A stretch of DNA of 64,000 bases from Bradyrhizobium diazoefficiens (GCF_016616235.1 NZ_CP067100.1:2415001-2479000), one strand, 5' to 3'. Positions 51,973-61,982 are shown, numbered from the stretch's first letter. Made by a program: numbers and translations. Notes: a model not told the origin generated them from the letters alone.

Positions 51973-53385
51973 ATGGACGCCATCGGCACTGTTCTTGCCC
52001 GACTTCCCGCCGGCATCGTTACCGACGATCCGCATATCGTCGCCGGCTACACGACGGATTTTCGCGGCGTCTATACCGGAAGCGCAAGGGCGGTACTGCG
52101 CCCCAGAAACGTGGCAGAGGTGCAGGCGATCGTGCGGACCTGCGGCGAATTGCATGTTCCGCTTGTTCCGCAAGGAGGCAATACGAGCTACTGCACAGCC
52201 GCCACCCCGAGCCGCGAGGGAAATGAGCTCGTTCTCAGCCTTGAGAGGATGAATCAAATCCGCGAGGTTGATCGTGCCAATCTTTCGATGTGCGCGGAGG
52301 CGGGCGCAATCTTGAGTGAACTCCAGGACGCAGCCGCGAAGGCGGATCTTCTTCTTCCTCTCTCGCTCGGATCCCAGCAGTCCTGCCGTATCGGCGGAAA
52401 TTTGTCGACGAACGCTGGAGGAATCTCCGTGCTCCGGTACGGAATGGCGCGCGACCTCGTACTCGGTCTTGAGGTGGTGTTGCCGGATGGCAGCCTCTAC
52501 AGTGAGCTCAGCCCACTTCGAAAAAACAACACCGGTTACGACGTCAAGCAACTTTTTGTCGGCGCGGAGGGCACGCTCGGCGTCATTACTGCGGCAAGCT
52601 TGAAGCTCACTAGAAAGCCGCAGCAGAGCGTCACCGCCTTTCTTTTGCTGCAGAATATCGGCGATCTGGATGAAGTGCTCGAGCGCGCTCAGATCCAAAG
52701 TGGCGAGGCCGTCACGTCATTCGAATACATTTCCGTAACGTCGCTTCAGTTGCTTCTGAGTGCCAATCCAAATCTGCGCCTTCCCGTCGAAACGACCGGC
52801 AATCATTACGTTCTTCTAGAACTGGCGACGGCGTCTCCAACGCTCAATTTCAACGAAGTGGTGACGCAGCTCCTTACCGAGCTCATGCAGCAAGGCCTGA
52901 TCGTTGACGGCTCGATCGCCTCCAGCGGGCAACAAGCGACGGAGTTCTGGCATCTCCGGGAAAACATCCCCGAAGCTGAAGTCCGCCATGGAGGTTCGGT
53001 GAAGCACGATATCGCGGTTCGGACCTCGCGTGTCGCAGCCTTCATCGAAGCCGCATGCTCGCTTGTCCGTGGCGCTTCGCCCGGTTCGATTCTGTCGGTC
53101 TATGGTCATGTTGGAGACGGGAACGTTCATTTCAACGTTCTCGCGGCGCCCGGCGTCGAACCGCAGGACTTCAAGCAACAGTTCGAAAAAGACGTTTCGC
53201 CGCAGATCTACGATCTTGCCGCGCAGATGGAGGGAACCTTTAGCGCCGAGTACGGCATCGGACGGGTGAAGCTTAAGCACCTTGAGCAGTATGGCGCTCC
53301 GGGCAAAGCCGAGCTCATACGTCGCGTTAAGTTGGCTTTTGATCCCGATGGCCTCCTGAACCCGGGCAAGGTCGTCAGCGTCTGA
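51973..53385 (+). CDS. FAD-linked oxidase (GlcD/D-2-hydroxyglutarate dehydrogenase class)
   Basis: The 470-residue protein has an FAD_binding_4 domain (VPLVPQGGNTSYC, NLSTNAGGISVLRYGMARD, GLEVVLPDGSL, FVGAEGTLGVIT) and the C-terminal FAD-oxidase C domain (YGHVGDGNVHFNVL, GIGRVKLKHLEQY, DPDGLLNPGKV). It oxidises a 2-hydroxy acid. It is a soluble or membrane-associated flavoprotein. It may be under the adjacent Lrp regulator. Confidence 0.92.
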   Translation: MDAIGTVLARLPAGIVTDDPHIVAGYTTDFRGVYTGSARAVLRPRNVAEVQAIVRTCGELHVPLVPQGGNTSYCTAATPSREGNELVLSLERMNQIREVDRANLSMCAEAGAILSELQDAAAKADLLLPLSLGSQQSCRIGGNLSTNAGGISVLRYGMARDLVLGLEVVLPDGSLYSELSPLRKNNTGYDVKQLFVGAEGTLGVITAASLKLTRKPQQSVTAFLLLQNIGDLDEVLERAQIQSGEAVTSFEYISVTSLQLLLSANPNLRLPVETTGNHYVLLELATASPTLNFNEVVTQLLTELMQQGLIVDGSIASSGQQATEFWHLRENIPEAEVRHGGSVKHDIAVRTSRVAAFIEAACSLVRGASPGSILSVYGHVGDGNVHFNVLAAPGVEPQDFKQQFEKDVSPQIYDLAAQMEGTFSAEYGIGRVKLKHLEQYGAPGKAELIRRVKLAFDPDGLLNPGKVVSV

Positions 53386-53619
53386 GAATCCTTCTTGACG
53401 ACGTACGTCGAGGCAAGGGTTTCGGGCGCGCCCAAGGCGGCTCTCGAGGCGGCAGGCTCGCTCCATGCTTCCCTTGACGCCGCTTACTCGCCCGGTATGC
53501 CGATGTTCGAAGCGGGCGAAATCGGTTCTATCTAGGTCCCGTTGACCGACTGTAACGTGCCGAGGCTGGTCCGCACAGCAACTCACTTAGTGAGCGCCGC
53601 GGTGAGGCGGCGAACGAAG
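53386..53619. other. Spacer after the FAD oxidase
   Basis: In the same frame as the oxidase the sequence stays open for about 49 codons after its stop (to 53535), but this has no family likeness. Nothing else was seen. Confidence 0.3.
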
Positions 53620-54015
53620 TTTGCGCAAATCCGGGGTTTTCACCTCGTCGCGACGCTTGGAACGCTTGGATGTTCGCGCAGGTCGGAGTGAGCCTCAATG
53701 CAACGCCGCCTGCGGTCTCGGCGCGGACGAACAATCGCTGGTTGTCACCTTGTTTGATCGGTCTGGCCTGGCGTCACGTTGACACAGGACGGCCGCGCAT
53801 TTCTTCAGACAGCAGAACGACCGCTGCAGATCGAGGCTGAGTTCCTGTCCGGTTCGCGTTCGGGCAAATTGGCTGGCATCCCAAAGATCGGCATAGCCGA
53901 CACGATCGCGACGTTTGAGAGATTGACCCGGCCCTTCCAGCAACTGGAGAACGAAATCAACGCCTCTGGAATTCCCTTGCGTTTGAGTCGGAGCGTCGTG
54001 ACCTCGAACATGTAG
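53620..54015 (+). pseudogene. Relic of a LysR-family regulator gene
   Basis: Segments of a LysR N-terminal half appear in order on the plus strand but in three frames: FAQIRGFHLVATLGT (53631-53675), LNATPPAVSAR near 53693-53725, TLFDRSGLAS near 53750, then TLTQDGRAFLQTAERPLQIE and SGSRSGKLAG onward to 54015. The effector-binding half is missing after 54015. Several frameshifts and stops separate the pieces, so it is a decayed gene. Confidence 0.65.
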
Positions 54016-54091
54016 CCCGCCTGCGTTGATCGAGGTCTGCATGCGTTTCCTTCGCAATTAAATTCGGCGTTGCCGCCTCGGGCCACGATGC

Positions 54092-54126
54092 GCAAAAAAG
54101 AGGGCCCGGCGATTGTCGCCGAGCCC
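54092..54126 (-). terminator. Terminator-like hairpin (minus strand)
   Basis: GGGC-C-CGGCG (54102-54111) pairs with CGCCG-A-GCCC (54117-54126). On the minus strand the stem is followed by TCTTTTTTG. No intact minus-strand gene precedes it, so it may be a remnant of a lost gene. Confidence 0.5.
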
Positions 54127-54399
54127 ATAGTATTGAGGCGCGCAATGCCACCCCAACCGGCGGGAGGAGCCGGATTTCGACGAAGAGGATGCTAGCGCCC
54201 GACCGCGGATAGAGATGCTGAAGGCCTCGCCGGAACGGCAGATTCTAGGGTTCGCGAAGCGCTCTCCAGCCGTTGTTGCTGTCGCGCTAAGCCAATCGTG
54301 TCCGACTAACTAAGCTAACGCTCACATATCCCGAGCGACAGGCTGCGCAATACACACTTGCCCGTTCACGTATCTACCAACTCAGATTGGACCCTTACG

Positions 54400-55474
54400 C
54401 TGATCGACGGACTCGTCTTCCCTGAATTCAACGATCGCTCGATCCTCAGATGTTCGAAAGCGGGCTCAATTCCGCTATCTATGCTGCTGCCATTGGGCAA
54501 GATGCGCCAGACGCATTTGCCGCGTTCGCTCGTGTCCGTCGCATCATCGGTGCGAGCGACAAAGGGCTTCTTGTCCTCGGGAGCGGACATTAAGACAGCC
54601 AGGGCCATTGGAGCGGTCGGAATCATTTCAGGTCGGTAAAAATCTGATGGATTCGCAGCCAACCTTGATTTAGTTCCACTCCATCACGAGCTTGGGCTAC
54701 GGAGACCTGCGCCTGCGTTCAACTCCGCTAACGCTGCAGGCGGAGGATACTACGAGCCGAACAACGGTTTGACTCCTACGGTCGAGATCTAGTCGAGCGC
54801 TGCAACCATATAAGTATCCTTGTCGATCTCACCCATGTCGGCGATCGGACGGGTGCTGAGATCATCGAACTGTCAACAAGGCCGCTTTGCTGTTTCCGCG
54901 CGGGGTGCGAGCCTTTGCCGGCCAACGTTCGGAAAAAAACTGATCGACAATTGCGAGCGATAGCTGAGAAAGGGGGAATTGTAGGCATCGCCGCAATACC
55001 TCTCTCATCAAACTCCAGTCGACGTTCGATGACTATGTAATTGTGGTTCGGCACGTTTTTCTTGATTGGTGAAGATCATCTGGGTTTCGGAACCGATAGG
55101 ATTTCCGGGCCAAATAGCGGCGTTTCTCAAACGCCGCTGGCGAAATGGTATTGGCGTGTTCCTCGGCCATGTCCGTCAGCTTCGTTGCGCAATCGCGCCT
55201 GCGGCTCACGGAAGCTCTTTACCGGCGGGTTGCGCGCTCGATATCGAACTATCGACGATGAGCCACGTTATCCTGAAACTGGAGCGCTCGATCAGACTGC
55301 CGTTCCGTGGCCGACGAGTTTGCGACAGCGTGACTGGAGGACATGCGGGGTACCGTGGCGGGACTTTCGTCGGTGTTGGGTTCGGCTTTCCCTCGGCCGT
55401 CGGCCCGGATCCAAAGACTCGGGGCGACGAACCTGTAGCCGTTGGCGGAGCGCATCGGCGCTTGATGAATTGAG
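54400..55474 (+). pseudogene. Relic of an M19 membrane dipeptidase-type gene
   Basis: The segment shows parts of the peptidase M19 fold in order and in changing frames: LIDGLVFPEFNDRSI near 54400, ADIKTARAIGAVGIISG near 54590, GGGYYEPNNGLTPTV near 54740, SILVDLTHVGDRTGAEIIEL near 54812, RQLRAIAEKGGIVGIAAIPL near 54952, then LIGEDHLGFGTD near 55060 and AGLSSVLG with FPRPSA near 55370. Interruptions, shifts and short deletions throughout make it a pseudogene. Active M19 enzymes hydrolyse dipeptides with two metals. Confidence 0.65.
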
Positions 55475-55482
55475 GTGAAGGG

Positions 55483-56388
55483 ATGGCGAGTGTTGCAAGT
55501 TGGATGGCGTCGCTTGCCATCGCACTCATTCCGACTGTACATGCAGCCGCAGCGCCAGCCGGCTTTATCTCTGCGGTTGAGGCGGTTAATGGTGCGCAAA
55601 TCCACTATGTTCGTGGCGGTTCCGGGCCGCCCCTCTTACTGATCCACGGATTCCCGCAAAATTGGTCAGAGTATCGGCCAGTGCTCGAGCGCCTCGCTCG
55701 CCGCTACACTGTCATAGCTCTCGACATCCGCGGCATTGGTGAATCCAAGGGCGATGGTCCTTACGATGCGCGGACCCTCGCCGAGGACGTTAGGCAACTC
55801 GTGGCTAAGCTTAATCTGAAACGGCCGTACGTGGTCGGCCATGACATCGGGGGTCAGGTCACATACGCGTTAGTCCGGCTAGATCCAAGCTTTGCACGCG
55901 GCGCGATGCTGATGGACGCGCCGATCCCGGGCATCGATGGATGGGACGAAAGTTTAAAGCTACCTGGCGTGTGGCACGTCGGCTTCATGCAGACACCGGG
56001 CCTTCCAGAACAATTGCTCGCCGGCCGAGAAGCGGTGTTCATCGACTATTTTATGGGATTCAGTCGCTTTACGCCAGCTGAGCAAGAGGCGAGCCGGGCG
56101 GCCTACGCCACGCCCGCACAGTGGCGTGCCGCACTTGGCATCTACCGAGCCTTCCCTGAAAATGCGCGGTGGAACGCCGCTCAACACGGTGCGAACCCAA
56201 CACCTATGGTGCTCGGAGCGGGCGAACGATCGCCCTTCTTACACCTGCTCCCAAAGTTCGCTGCTGGGCTACGTGCGTCGGGGTTCGCGCAAGTGAAAAC
56301 CGAAGCCATCTCGGGAGCAGCGCACTACGTTATCGGAGAACAGCCAGCGTTTGTGACGGAGCTAATCGAGCGGGAAGCGGGCTCCTAG
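55483..56388 (+). CDS. Secreted alpha/beta hydrolase (epoxide hydrolase-like)
   Basis: The 301-residue protein has a signal peptide ending near AAAAP (residue 25) and the fold's motifs: LLLIHGFPQNWSEYRPVLER, ALDIRGIGESKGDGPYD, nucleophile Asp in VVGHDIGGQV and the catalytic His in SGAAHYVIGEQP. Asp as nucleophile points to epoxide hydrolase or haloalkane dehalogenase-like activity, with the HGFP oxyanion motif. AGGTGAAGG precedes the ATG. Confidence 0.88.
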   Translation: MASVASWMASLAIALIPTVHAAAAPAGFISAVEAVNGAQIHYVRGGSGPPLLLIHGFPQNWSEYRPVLERLARRYTVIALDIRGIGESKGDGPYDARTLAEDVRQLVAKLNLKRPYVVGHDIGGQVTYALVRLDPSFARGAMLMDAPIPGIDGWDESLKLPGVWHVGFMQTPGLPEQLLAGREAVFIDYFMGFSRFTPAEQEASRAAYATPAQWRAALGIYRAFPENARWNAAQHGANPTPMVLGAGERSPFLHLLPKFAAGLRASGFAQVKTEAISGAAHYVIGEQPAFVTELIEREAGS

Positions 56389-56490
56389 ACCTTGCAGTCA
56401 TGCATGAAGGCGCGGCCTGGTTGACGTCGGACTTCAGATTGTCGGGCACGATCAGGCGCGGCATGCACGAAGTTTGGGTCGGAAACGTGG

Positions 56491-57015
56491 TTAACTGAGC
56501 AAAGCCGGTAGCTCCAGAAGATCAGTCGGCTCTGGGTCTGCGCCCGCGGCCGTCAGCATGGCGTGGACCTGACCCCGATGGTGTGTCTGGTGGTTGAAAA
56601 GCTGCATGACACAGAACGTTTTTGGCTTCTCGATCCGGGTGGAGCCATCCCCGGAATACCAGACAAGGATCCCATCCAGGTCCGCGTCGAACAATCTCGC
56701 CGATCACTCTTCGATTTGCTCGTTCCTCTGCAAACGTAGCGCTTTGAAGTCAGCCCAATCCGATGGACTTGTAAGGGAGTGCTTGATGGTTTTCTCGGGA
56801 CGCTCGTTCCCTTTTAATCGCCCCAGGATCAGGGCATCAGCCCAATAAAGGTGGTTTAACGTAGCTGCGATCGAGCGGAAGAACGCGCCTCGGTCCTTCC
56901 AGCGATCCTCGTTGGTAAGCCCCTCGGCGGCAGCAACCAATGAAGTGTTCTGCCAACTGTTGTAACGAGCCATAAGTCGGCAGTATCCGGCTGAGATCAT
57001 TTTATCAGGCTCCAT
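56491..57015 (-). pseudogene. DinB-family gene with one in-frame nonsense codon
   Basis: The minus frame from ATG 57015 (or 57000) reads MISAGYCRLMARYNSWQNTS and the metal-binding NHLYWAD segment, stops at TGA 56704-56706 and continues in the same frame with SARLFDADLDG, VWYSGDG and FNHQTHHRGQVHAMLTAAGA to 56491. The stop falls where the family usually has a Trp codon (TGG to TGA). Both metal-binding His regions are otherwise intact. DinB-fold proteins are damage-inducible metalloenzymes of uncertain substrate. It appears recently inactivated. Confidence 0.7.
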
Positions 57016-57570
57016 GCTTGTCAGTATTTGGCTGGAACAGTGCCGGACAGATTAGTCTTGTCCTATGCAATCCGCGATCACATCGCTAAGCGTCAGGCTG
57101 ATGCCTGACTGACGGAATTGCCACACGTGAATAGCTTACGCTCTTTGCTGTCTCTGACAAGAGACTATTAGATCGCCCACATGGTTGTACGGGAATGGGC
57201 TACCTCCGTCCGCCGGCTACATCTTCGGCGATGAGCTCTTGTCGGCTTATGCGAACGTCGAGCGGCTCGTGACCCAGCGGCGGGCCGTGCGTCAAGAACC
57301 GCTGGCGAAATGCCCGTATGCTCGGTAAGGATCGTCTGCGCAGCACCGCAAAGGCCGATCAGCTACTTCCGTGGTTGATCTCGATCGTCTTCGGATGGAC
57401 AATGCGCGCTGATCGATGACGCGCGCGAGTTCGGGAGTACAGTCAACAAATGTCGCGCGCATAGGTCGCCTCCAGAGCGATCAAGCTTTAATCCGCTCGA
57501 TTTCTTATGCTTTCGGAATCGATCCAGGCCGGCGAACATTCGGCCTGGACCACCGCATTGTGTCGAGGTG
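57016..57570. other. Non-coding stretch between the DinB relic and gabT
   Basis: A short hairpin GTCAGGC/GCCTGAC (57092-57109) lies here. A frame at about 57180-57330 faintly recalls a glutathione S-transferase C-terminal helix but is too short to call. No gene supported. Confidence 0.4.
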
Positions 57571-58875
57571 CTAAGCGGCGCGAGCGACCTTGCCGGCGTC
57601 GAGTGCAGCCGCCAAGAGGCGCAATGCTTCCTCCAGGTCTTCATCTGACAGCACGATCGGCGCGAGGAAACGCACGATATTGCGGTGAACGCCGCACTTG
57701 ATCACCAGTAGCCCCTGCTCGCGAGCCAGCTCCATGACTTGCTGCGCTCGATCTGCGTCGGGCTTCTTGCTTTCGGGGTCGGTGACGAATTCGATTGCGC
57801 GCATGAAGCCACAACCCCGTACGATGCCGATGTCGGAATGCTTCGCCTTGAGCGCTTCCAGGTTAGCTCCAAGCTTCTCGCCGAGTGCGGCAGCACGCTC
57901 GACTAGGCCGTCCTGTTCAAACGCGTCGAGCACCGCGAGCGCTGCGGCGCAGGCAATGGCGTTACCGCCATAGGTGCCGCCGAGACCGCCGGGTGTCGGA
58001 GCGTCCATGATCTCGGCCTTGCCGACGACGGCCGAGATGGGAAAGCCGCCGGCCAGGCTTTTGGCAACCGTGACCAGATCGGGCTGGATGTCAGAGTGCT
58101 CGAAACCGAACAGTTTTCCGGTTCGGCCGAAGCCGGTCTGGATTTCGTCGACGATGAGGACAATGCCATGACGCTGCGTGAGTTCGCGCAGCGCCCGCAT
58201 GAATTCGACGGGTGCGTGTAGAAAGCCACCATCCCCCTGAACCGGCTCGATGATGATCGCGGCCACACGATCGGGAGCAATGTCGGTCGCGAAGACCTCC
58301 TCGAGCGCGGCGAGGGCGTCGTCCGAAGAGACGCCACGATAGCTGTCCGGGTAGGGCGTGTGGAAGACCTCGGGCGCGAAGGGCCCGAAATTTTGCTTAT
58401 AGGGCTGGGCGAACCCGGTCAGCGTCACGCCCAGAAGCGTGCGCCCATGGAATCCACCGCGAAAGGAGATGATCCCGGGGCGATTGGTGAAGCCCCGCGC
58501 GATCTTGACTGCATTCTCGACAGCTTCGGCACCTGTCGTGAAGAGGGCACACTTGTACGGTGCGCCCTTGCCGATGAGTTTGTTCAGGCGCTCCGCCAGA
58601 ACGACATAGGGCTCATAGGCAGCAACCTGGAAAGCGGTGTGGGTGACCTTCTTTAGCTGTTCCTGGACTGCGGCGACCACGCGCGGATGGTTGTGACCGA
58701 CGTTGATGACGCCAATGCCGCCGACGAAATCGAGGTAGCGCCGCCCGGACTTGTCCCAGATATGGGCGCCCTCGGCGCGGTCGACTACGATCGGATGGGC
58801 GCTCAGCACGCCCCGCGGGATGTTGCTGGAGCGGGCGGCCAAGAGATCTTCGGAGGTTCTCTGGTTCTTAGACAT
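57571..58875 (-). CDS. gabT: 4-aminobutyrate aminotransferase (class III, GabT-type)
   Basis: The 434-residue protein has GGFHGRTLLGVTLTG, the PLP-contact VDEIQTGFGRTGKLFG and the Schiff-base lysine in TVAKSLAGGFP. It transfers the amino group of 4-aminobutyrate (or a similar omega-amino acid) to 2-oxoglutarate. Its stop is followed downstream by no gene on this strand; the oxidase gene lies 37 bases upstream. With GabD it forms the GABA shunt. Confidence 0.9.
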   Translation of the reverse strand: MSKNQRTSEDLLAARSSNIPRGVLSAHPIVVDRAEGAHIWDKSGRRYLDFVGGIGVINVGHNHPRVVAAVQEQLKKVTHTAFQVAAYEPYVVLAERLNKLIGKGAPYKCALFTTGAEAVENAVKIARGFTNRPGIISFRGGFHGRTLLGVTLTGFAQPYKQNFGPFAPEVFHTPYPDSYRGVSSDDALAALEEVFATDIAPDRVAAIIIEPVQGDGGFLHAPVEFMRALRELTQRHGIVLIVDEIQTGFGRTGKLFGFEHSDIQPDLVTVAKSLAGGFPISAVVGKAEIMDAPTPGGLGGTYGGNAIACAAALAVLDAFEQDGLVERAAALGEKLGANLEALKAKHSDIGIVRGCGFMRAIEFVTDPESKKPDADRAQQVMELAREQGLLVIKCGVHRNIVRFLAPIVLSDEDLEEALRLLAAALDAGKVARAA

Positions 58876-58912
58876 GGGTTTTCCTTTCTGTCAGAACATT
58901 TCGTGTGCCGGA

Positions 58913-60091
58913 TCACTCGAATTCTTCCATCGTGCCCACCACCGGCGCGGCGTGGTTCGGGTCGACCACGCAGCGGCGGCCCGGCGAGACGTTTTCGGTG
59001 GTAATGCCGAGCGCTGCGATGTCTTCCGGGATGTTGGTGTTAAGCGCGAAACTCGCCGCCAAGCGCGCCGCGGCCGCGCCGCCCATCACGCCATTGCCGC
59101 CCTGACCCGCCAACCAGACGAAACTCGGTTGTTCAGGATCACGACCGATGACGGGCTCATGATCCGGTGCGAACGTCCGCAGCCCACCCCATTTGTGCAC
59201 AACCGTGCGGACATTCATCGTGGTGAAGCGGTGAATCCGGTCGACGGCAATCGCCACCTCAAGCTCATCCGCCTGGGCGTCGCACGGCGGGGAGGGCGCC
59301 ATATCGATCGGCGAGACCATGATCCGGCCGGCCTCGGGCTTGAAATAGAACGTCTCGGAGACGTCGAACGTCATTGGCCAGGTTTGAATCACGCTGCCCT
59401 CTGGCGGATCGAAAACGACAGCGGTCCGACGGAAGGGAACGACATTGCGGTAGGAGAGACCCGCAAGCTTTGCGATCTCCTGCACCCATCCGCCAGCAGC
59501 GTTGACAATAACCGGCGCTTCGAATTCGCCGCGCGGCGTGGAAGCTCGCCAAGTGCTCCCAGACCGTTCGAGCGCCTCAACCCTGGCGTCGGTGAGGAAG
59601 GTGCCGCCATTCTTCCGGAGAGCCTTGAGGTAGCTCGTCACAAGAGCATTTGAATCGATATCCTTGCAGTCCGGCTCGTACATCGCCGTCGCAAATTCTT
59701 CGGCTCGGATGACGGGGCAGAATTTGAGCGCCTGCTCGGCGGTGGTCATTTCGATTGCCGCGCCCCTGCGAAGCAATTCGTCAGCCTGCCGGTGCAACTG
59801 CTTCCGCTCATGCTCGTGCGCGAGGAACAGCGCGCCGCGCGGCATCACGAGCGGGACTTCCGTGAAGTGGTCGGGAGGTGACTCCAGAAACGCCCGCGAG
59901 GCCGTCACCAGTCGACTCCAAAGGGAGGGCCCATAATTCTCCGACATCACCGCCGCGGATCGGCCGGTCGAGTGATATCCCGGGGACGATTCCATCTCGA
60001 GCAGGACGACCTTTCCCTCTCGACTAAGCTCGTATGCGACTGATGCGCCGGCGATGCCGCCACCGATGACAATGAAATCTGCTGTTTCCAT
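58913..60091 (-). CDS. FAD-dependent amine/amino-acid oxidase (DadA-like)
   Basis: The 392-residue protein from ATG 60091 starts FIVIGGGIAGASVAYELSRE, the Rossmann FAD site, with YHSTGRSAAVMSENYGPSLW and a C-terminal HKWGGLRTFAPDHEPVIGRD and GQGGNGVMGGAAAARL of the DAO fold. Substrate probably a D-amino acid or secondary amine. It is co-directional with gabT and divergent from gabD, with a shared regulatory region. Confidence 0.9.
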   Translation of the reverse strand: METADFIVIGGGIAGASVAYELSREGKVVLLEMESSPGYHSTGRSAAVMSENYGPSLWSRLVTASRAFLESPPDHFTEVPLVMPRGALFLAHEHERKQLHRQADELLRRGAAIEMTTAEQALKFCPVIRAEEFATAMYEPDCKDIDSNALVTSYLKALRKNGGTFLTDARVEALERSGSTWRASTPRGEFEAPVIVNAAGGWVQEIAKLAGLSYRNVVPFRRTAVVFDPPEGSVIQTWPMTFDVSETFYFKPEAGRIMVSPIDMAPSPPCDAQADELEVAIAVDRIHRFTTMNVRTVVHKWGGLRTFAPDHEPVIGRDPEQPSFVWLAGQGGNGVMGGAAAARLAASFALNTNIPEDIAALGITTENVSPGRRCVVDPNHAAPVVGTMEEFE

Positions 60092-60136
60092 GTTCCGTTT
60101 TTCCAGTCTCCACAAAGCGGACGTCATGGCGCTCGT

Positions 60137-60188
60137 ATTCGCTTTGTTACGGAGTCTTGCACATCATGGTCAGTGACAAAGCGCGAAT
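60137..60188. promoter_or_regulatory. Inverted repeat between the oxidase and gabD genes
   Basis: ATTCGCTTTGTTAC (60137-60150) is mirrored by GTGACAAAGCGCGAAT (60173-60188), differing by a two-base insertion and one base. It lies in the divergent intergenic region and is a candidate operator for both transcripts. Confidence 0.5.
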
Positions 60189-60288
60189 CGGCAGGTCGAA
60201 TTCGTGCATTACTATCGTGCTTGAGCGCACCTTCGGCAGATCATGCCGCAGCCCTCGGGTGATGATTGCGACCAATCTGGAGGAAGCC

Positions 60289-61746
60289 ATGACAATCGCG
60301 TCGCAGCTTAAGGACCCATCATTGCTTGCCGAGCGCTGCTTCGTCGGCGGCGGATGGATAGATGCGGACGGGGAGGCGACGTTCCCGGTCGACAATCCCG
60401 CCACAGGCGCGATAATCGGGAACGTTCCGCAGTGCGGCGCACGCGAGACCGGAGCGGCCATTGCCGCAGCCGAACAGGCTTTTCAAGTTTGGCGAAAGAA
60501 GACGGCGGGCGAGAGGGGGGAACTCCTCGAACGCTGGTTCGATCTCATGATCCAGAATAGCGAAGATCTCGCTCGCATCATGACTTTGGAGCAGGGCAAG
60601 CCACTTGCCGAGGCCCGCGGTGAAATCACCTATGGCGCTTCCTTTGTGAAGTGGTTCGCGGAGGAGGCGCGCCGCGTGTACGGCGAGACAATTCCCGCCG
60701 CTTCCGTCGACGGACGAATCATCGTCCAGAAACAGCCGATCGGGGTTGTGGCAGCCATAACGCCTTGGAATTTTCCGAACGCCATGATCACGCGGAAAGC
60801 GGCGCCGGCTCTCGCTGCCGGCTGCACGATCGTGATCAAGCCGGCTGAGGCGACGCCGTTCTCCGCTCTGGCGCTCGCTGTGCTCGCCGAACGAGCTGGG
60901 ATTCCCAAGGGCGTCCTCAACGTTCTCACGGGTCGGCCGGCCGATATTGGCGCCGCGCTCACGAAGAGTCCGGTGGTACGCAAGCTGACATTCACGGGTT
61001 CGACCCGTGTTGGCAAGCTCCTGATGGAACAGTGCGCAGCGACGGTGAAGCGGGTCGGGCTCGAACTGGGCGGGAATGCCCCGTTCGTCATCTTCGACGA
61101 CGCGGACCTCGACGCCGCGATCACCGGTGTAGTGGCGAGTAAGTTCCGCAATGGCGGGCAGACATGCGTTTGCGCCAATCGCATCTTCGTTCAAAGTGGC
61201 ATCTACGACGCTTTCGCCGACCGGCTCGTTGCGGCCACCTCAAAGCTGAAGGTTGGCGACGGGCTGGTCGACGGAACGACTATCGGCCCGATGATCAACC
61301 AGGCAGCCATCGACAAGATTCAGCAGCACGTCGATGATGCTGTGTCGCGGGGAGCGGCCATCGTCCTCGGCGGCAATGCCATGGGAGGATTGTTCTATCA
61401 ACCGACTGTACTGAAGGACGTCACGACGGAGATGAGAGTCGCCCAGGAAGAGACATTTGGGCCCGTGGCTCCGCTCTTTCGGTTCGCCAATGAGGCGGAT
61501 GCGATTGCAATGGCGAACGACACGCCCTTCGGTCTGGCGTCTTATCTCTATACGCGCGATATTTCGCGAGCTTTCAGGGTCGCAGAAGCGCTTGAATTCG
61601 GCATGATTGGGATCAATGCCGGGTCGGTGTCGACAACGACCGCGCCGTTCGGCGGAATCAAGGAATCGGGGCTGGGACGCGAAGGGTCCCACCATGGCAT
61701 CGAAGAGTTTCTTGAGATGAAGACTCTTCATCTCGGTGGCATCTGA
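60289..61746 (+). CDS. gabD: NAD(P)-dependent succinate-semialdehyde dehydrogenase (GabD-type)
   Basis: The 485-residue protein from ATG 60289 (GGAGGA at 60279-60284) has PWNFPNAMITRKAAPALAAG, LELGGNAPFVIFDDADLDAA with the catalytic Glu and GGQTCVCANRIFV with the catalytic Cys, the aldehyde dehydrogenase pattern. It oxidises succinate semialdehyde to succinate, the step after GabT. A longer frame from 60157 lacks family residues. Confidence 0.92.
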   Translation: MTIASQLKDPSLLAERCFVGGGWIDADGEATFPVDNPATGAIIGNVPQCGARETGAAIAAAEQAFQVWRKKTAGERGELLERWFDLMIQNSEDLARIMTLEQGKPLAEARGEITYGASFVKWFAEEARRVYGETIPAASVDGRIIVQKQPIGVVAAITPWNFPNAMITRKAAPALAAGCTIVIKPAEATPFSALALAVLAERAGIPKGVLNVLTGRPADIGAALTKSPVVRKLTFTGSTRVGKLLMEQCAATVKRVGLELGGNAPFVIFDDADLDAAITGVVASKFRNGGQTCVCANRIFVQSGIYDAFADRLVAATSKLKVGDGLVDGTTIGPMINQAAIDKIQQHVDDAVSRGAAIVLGGNAMGGLFYQPTVLKDVTTEMRVAQEETFGPVAPLFRFANEADAIAMANDTPFGLASYLYTRDISRAFRVAEALEFGMIGINAGSVSTTTAPFGGIKESGLGREGSHHGIEEFLEMKTLHLGGI

Positions 61747-61757
61747 GATTCGCCGTC

Positions 61758-61982
61758 ATGGAACAGCGCGTCTTTCCTGGGGAAATCGAGAACCCTCCGA
61801 AGTTCAGACTAAGAACTCAACATTTGATGGCGACGATCTCCGTTGTGGTCATGGTGGCAATCATCTTCGTCGTCGCTTGGGCTGAACGATATTTGCCCGG
61901 GTCAAGTACGACCGACGCTGGCGCCGCTCGGATTCCGGCAAAGCACGACACGATGAAATCTACACGTAGGCTCCATAACTAA
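61758..61982 (+). CDS. Small membrane protein between gabD and the glutamate dehydrogenase gene
   Basis: The 74-residue protein has one predicted membrane helix (about residues 24-46, ISVVVMVAIIFVVAWAERYL). No family is recognised. It follows gabD by 11 bases and could be co-transcribed; no clear ribosome binding site. Confidence 0.35.
   Translation: MEQRVFPGEIENPPKFRLRTQHLMATISVVVMVAIIFVVAWAERYLPGSSTTDAGAARIPAKHDTMKSTRRLHN

Noticed and set aside
57180..57330. Possible glutathione S-transferase remnant
   Set aside because: Similarity is faint, covers under 50 residues and shows no glutathione-site residue.
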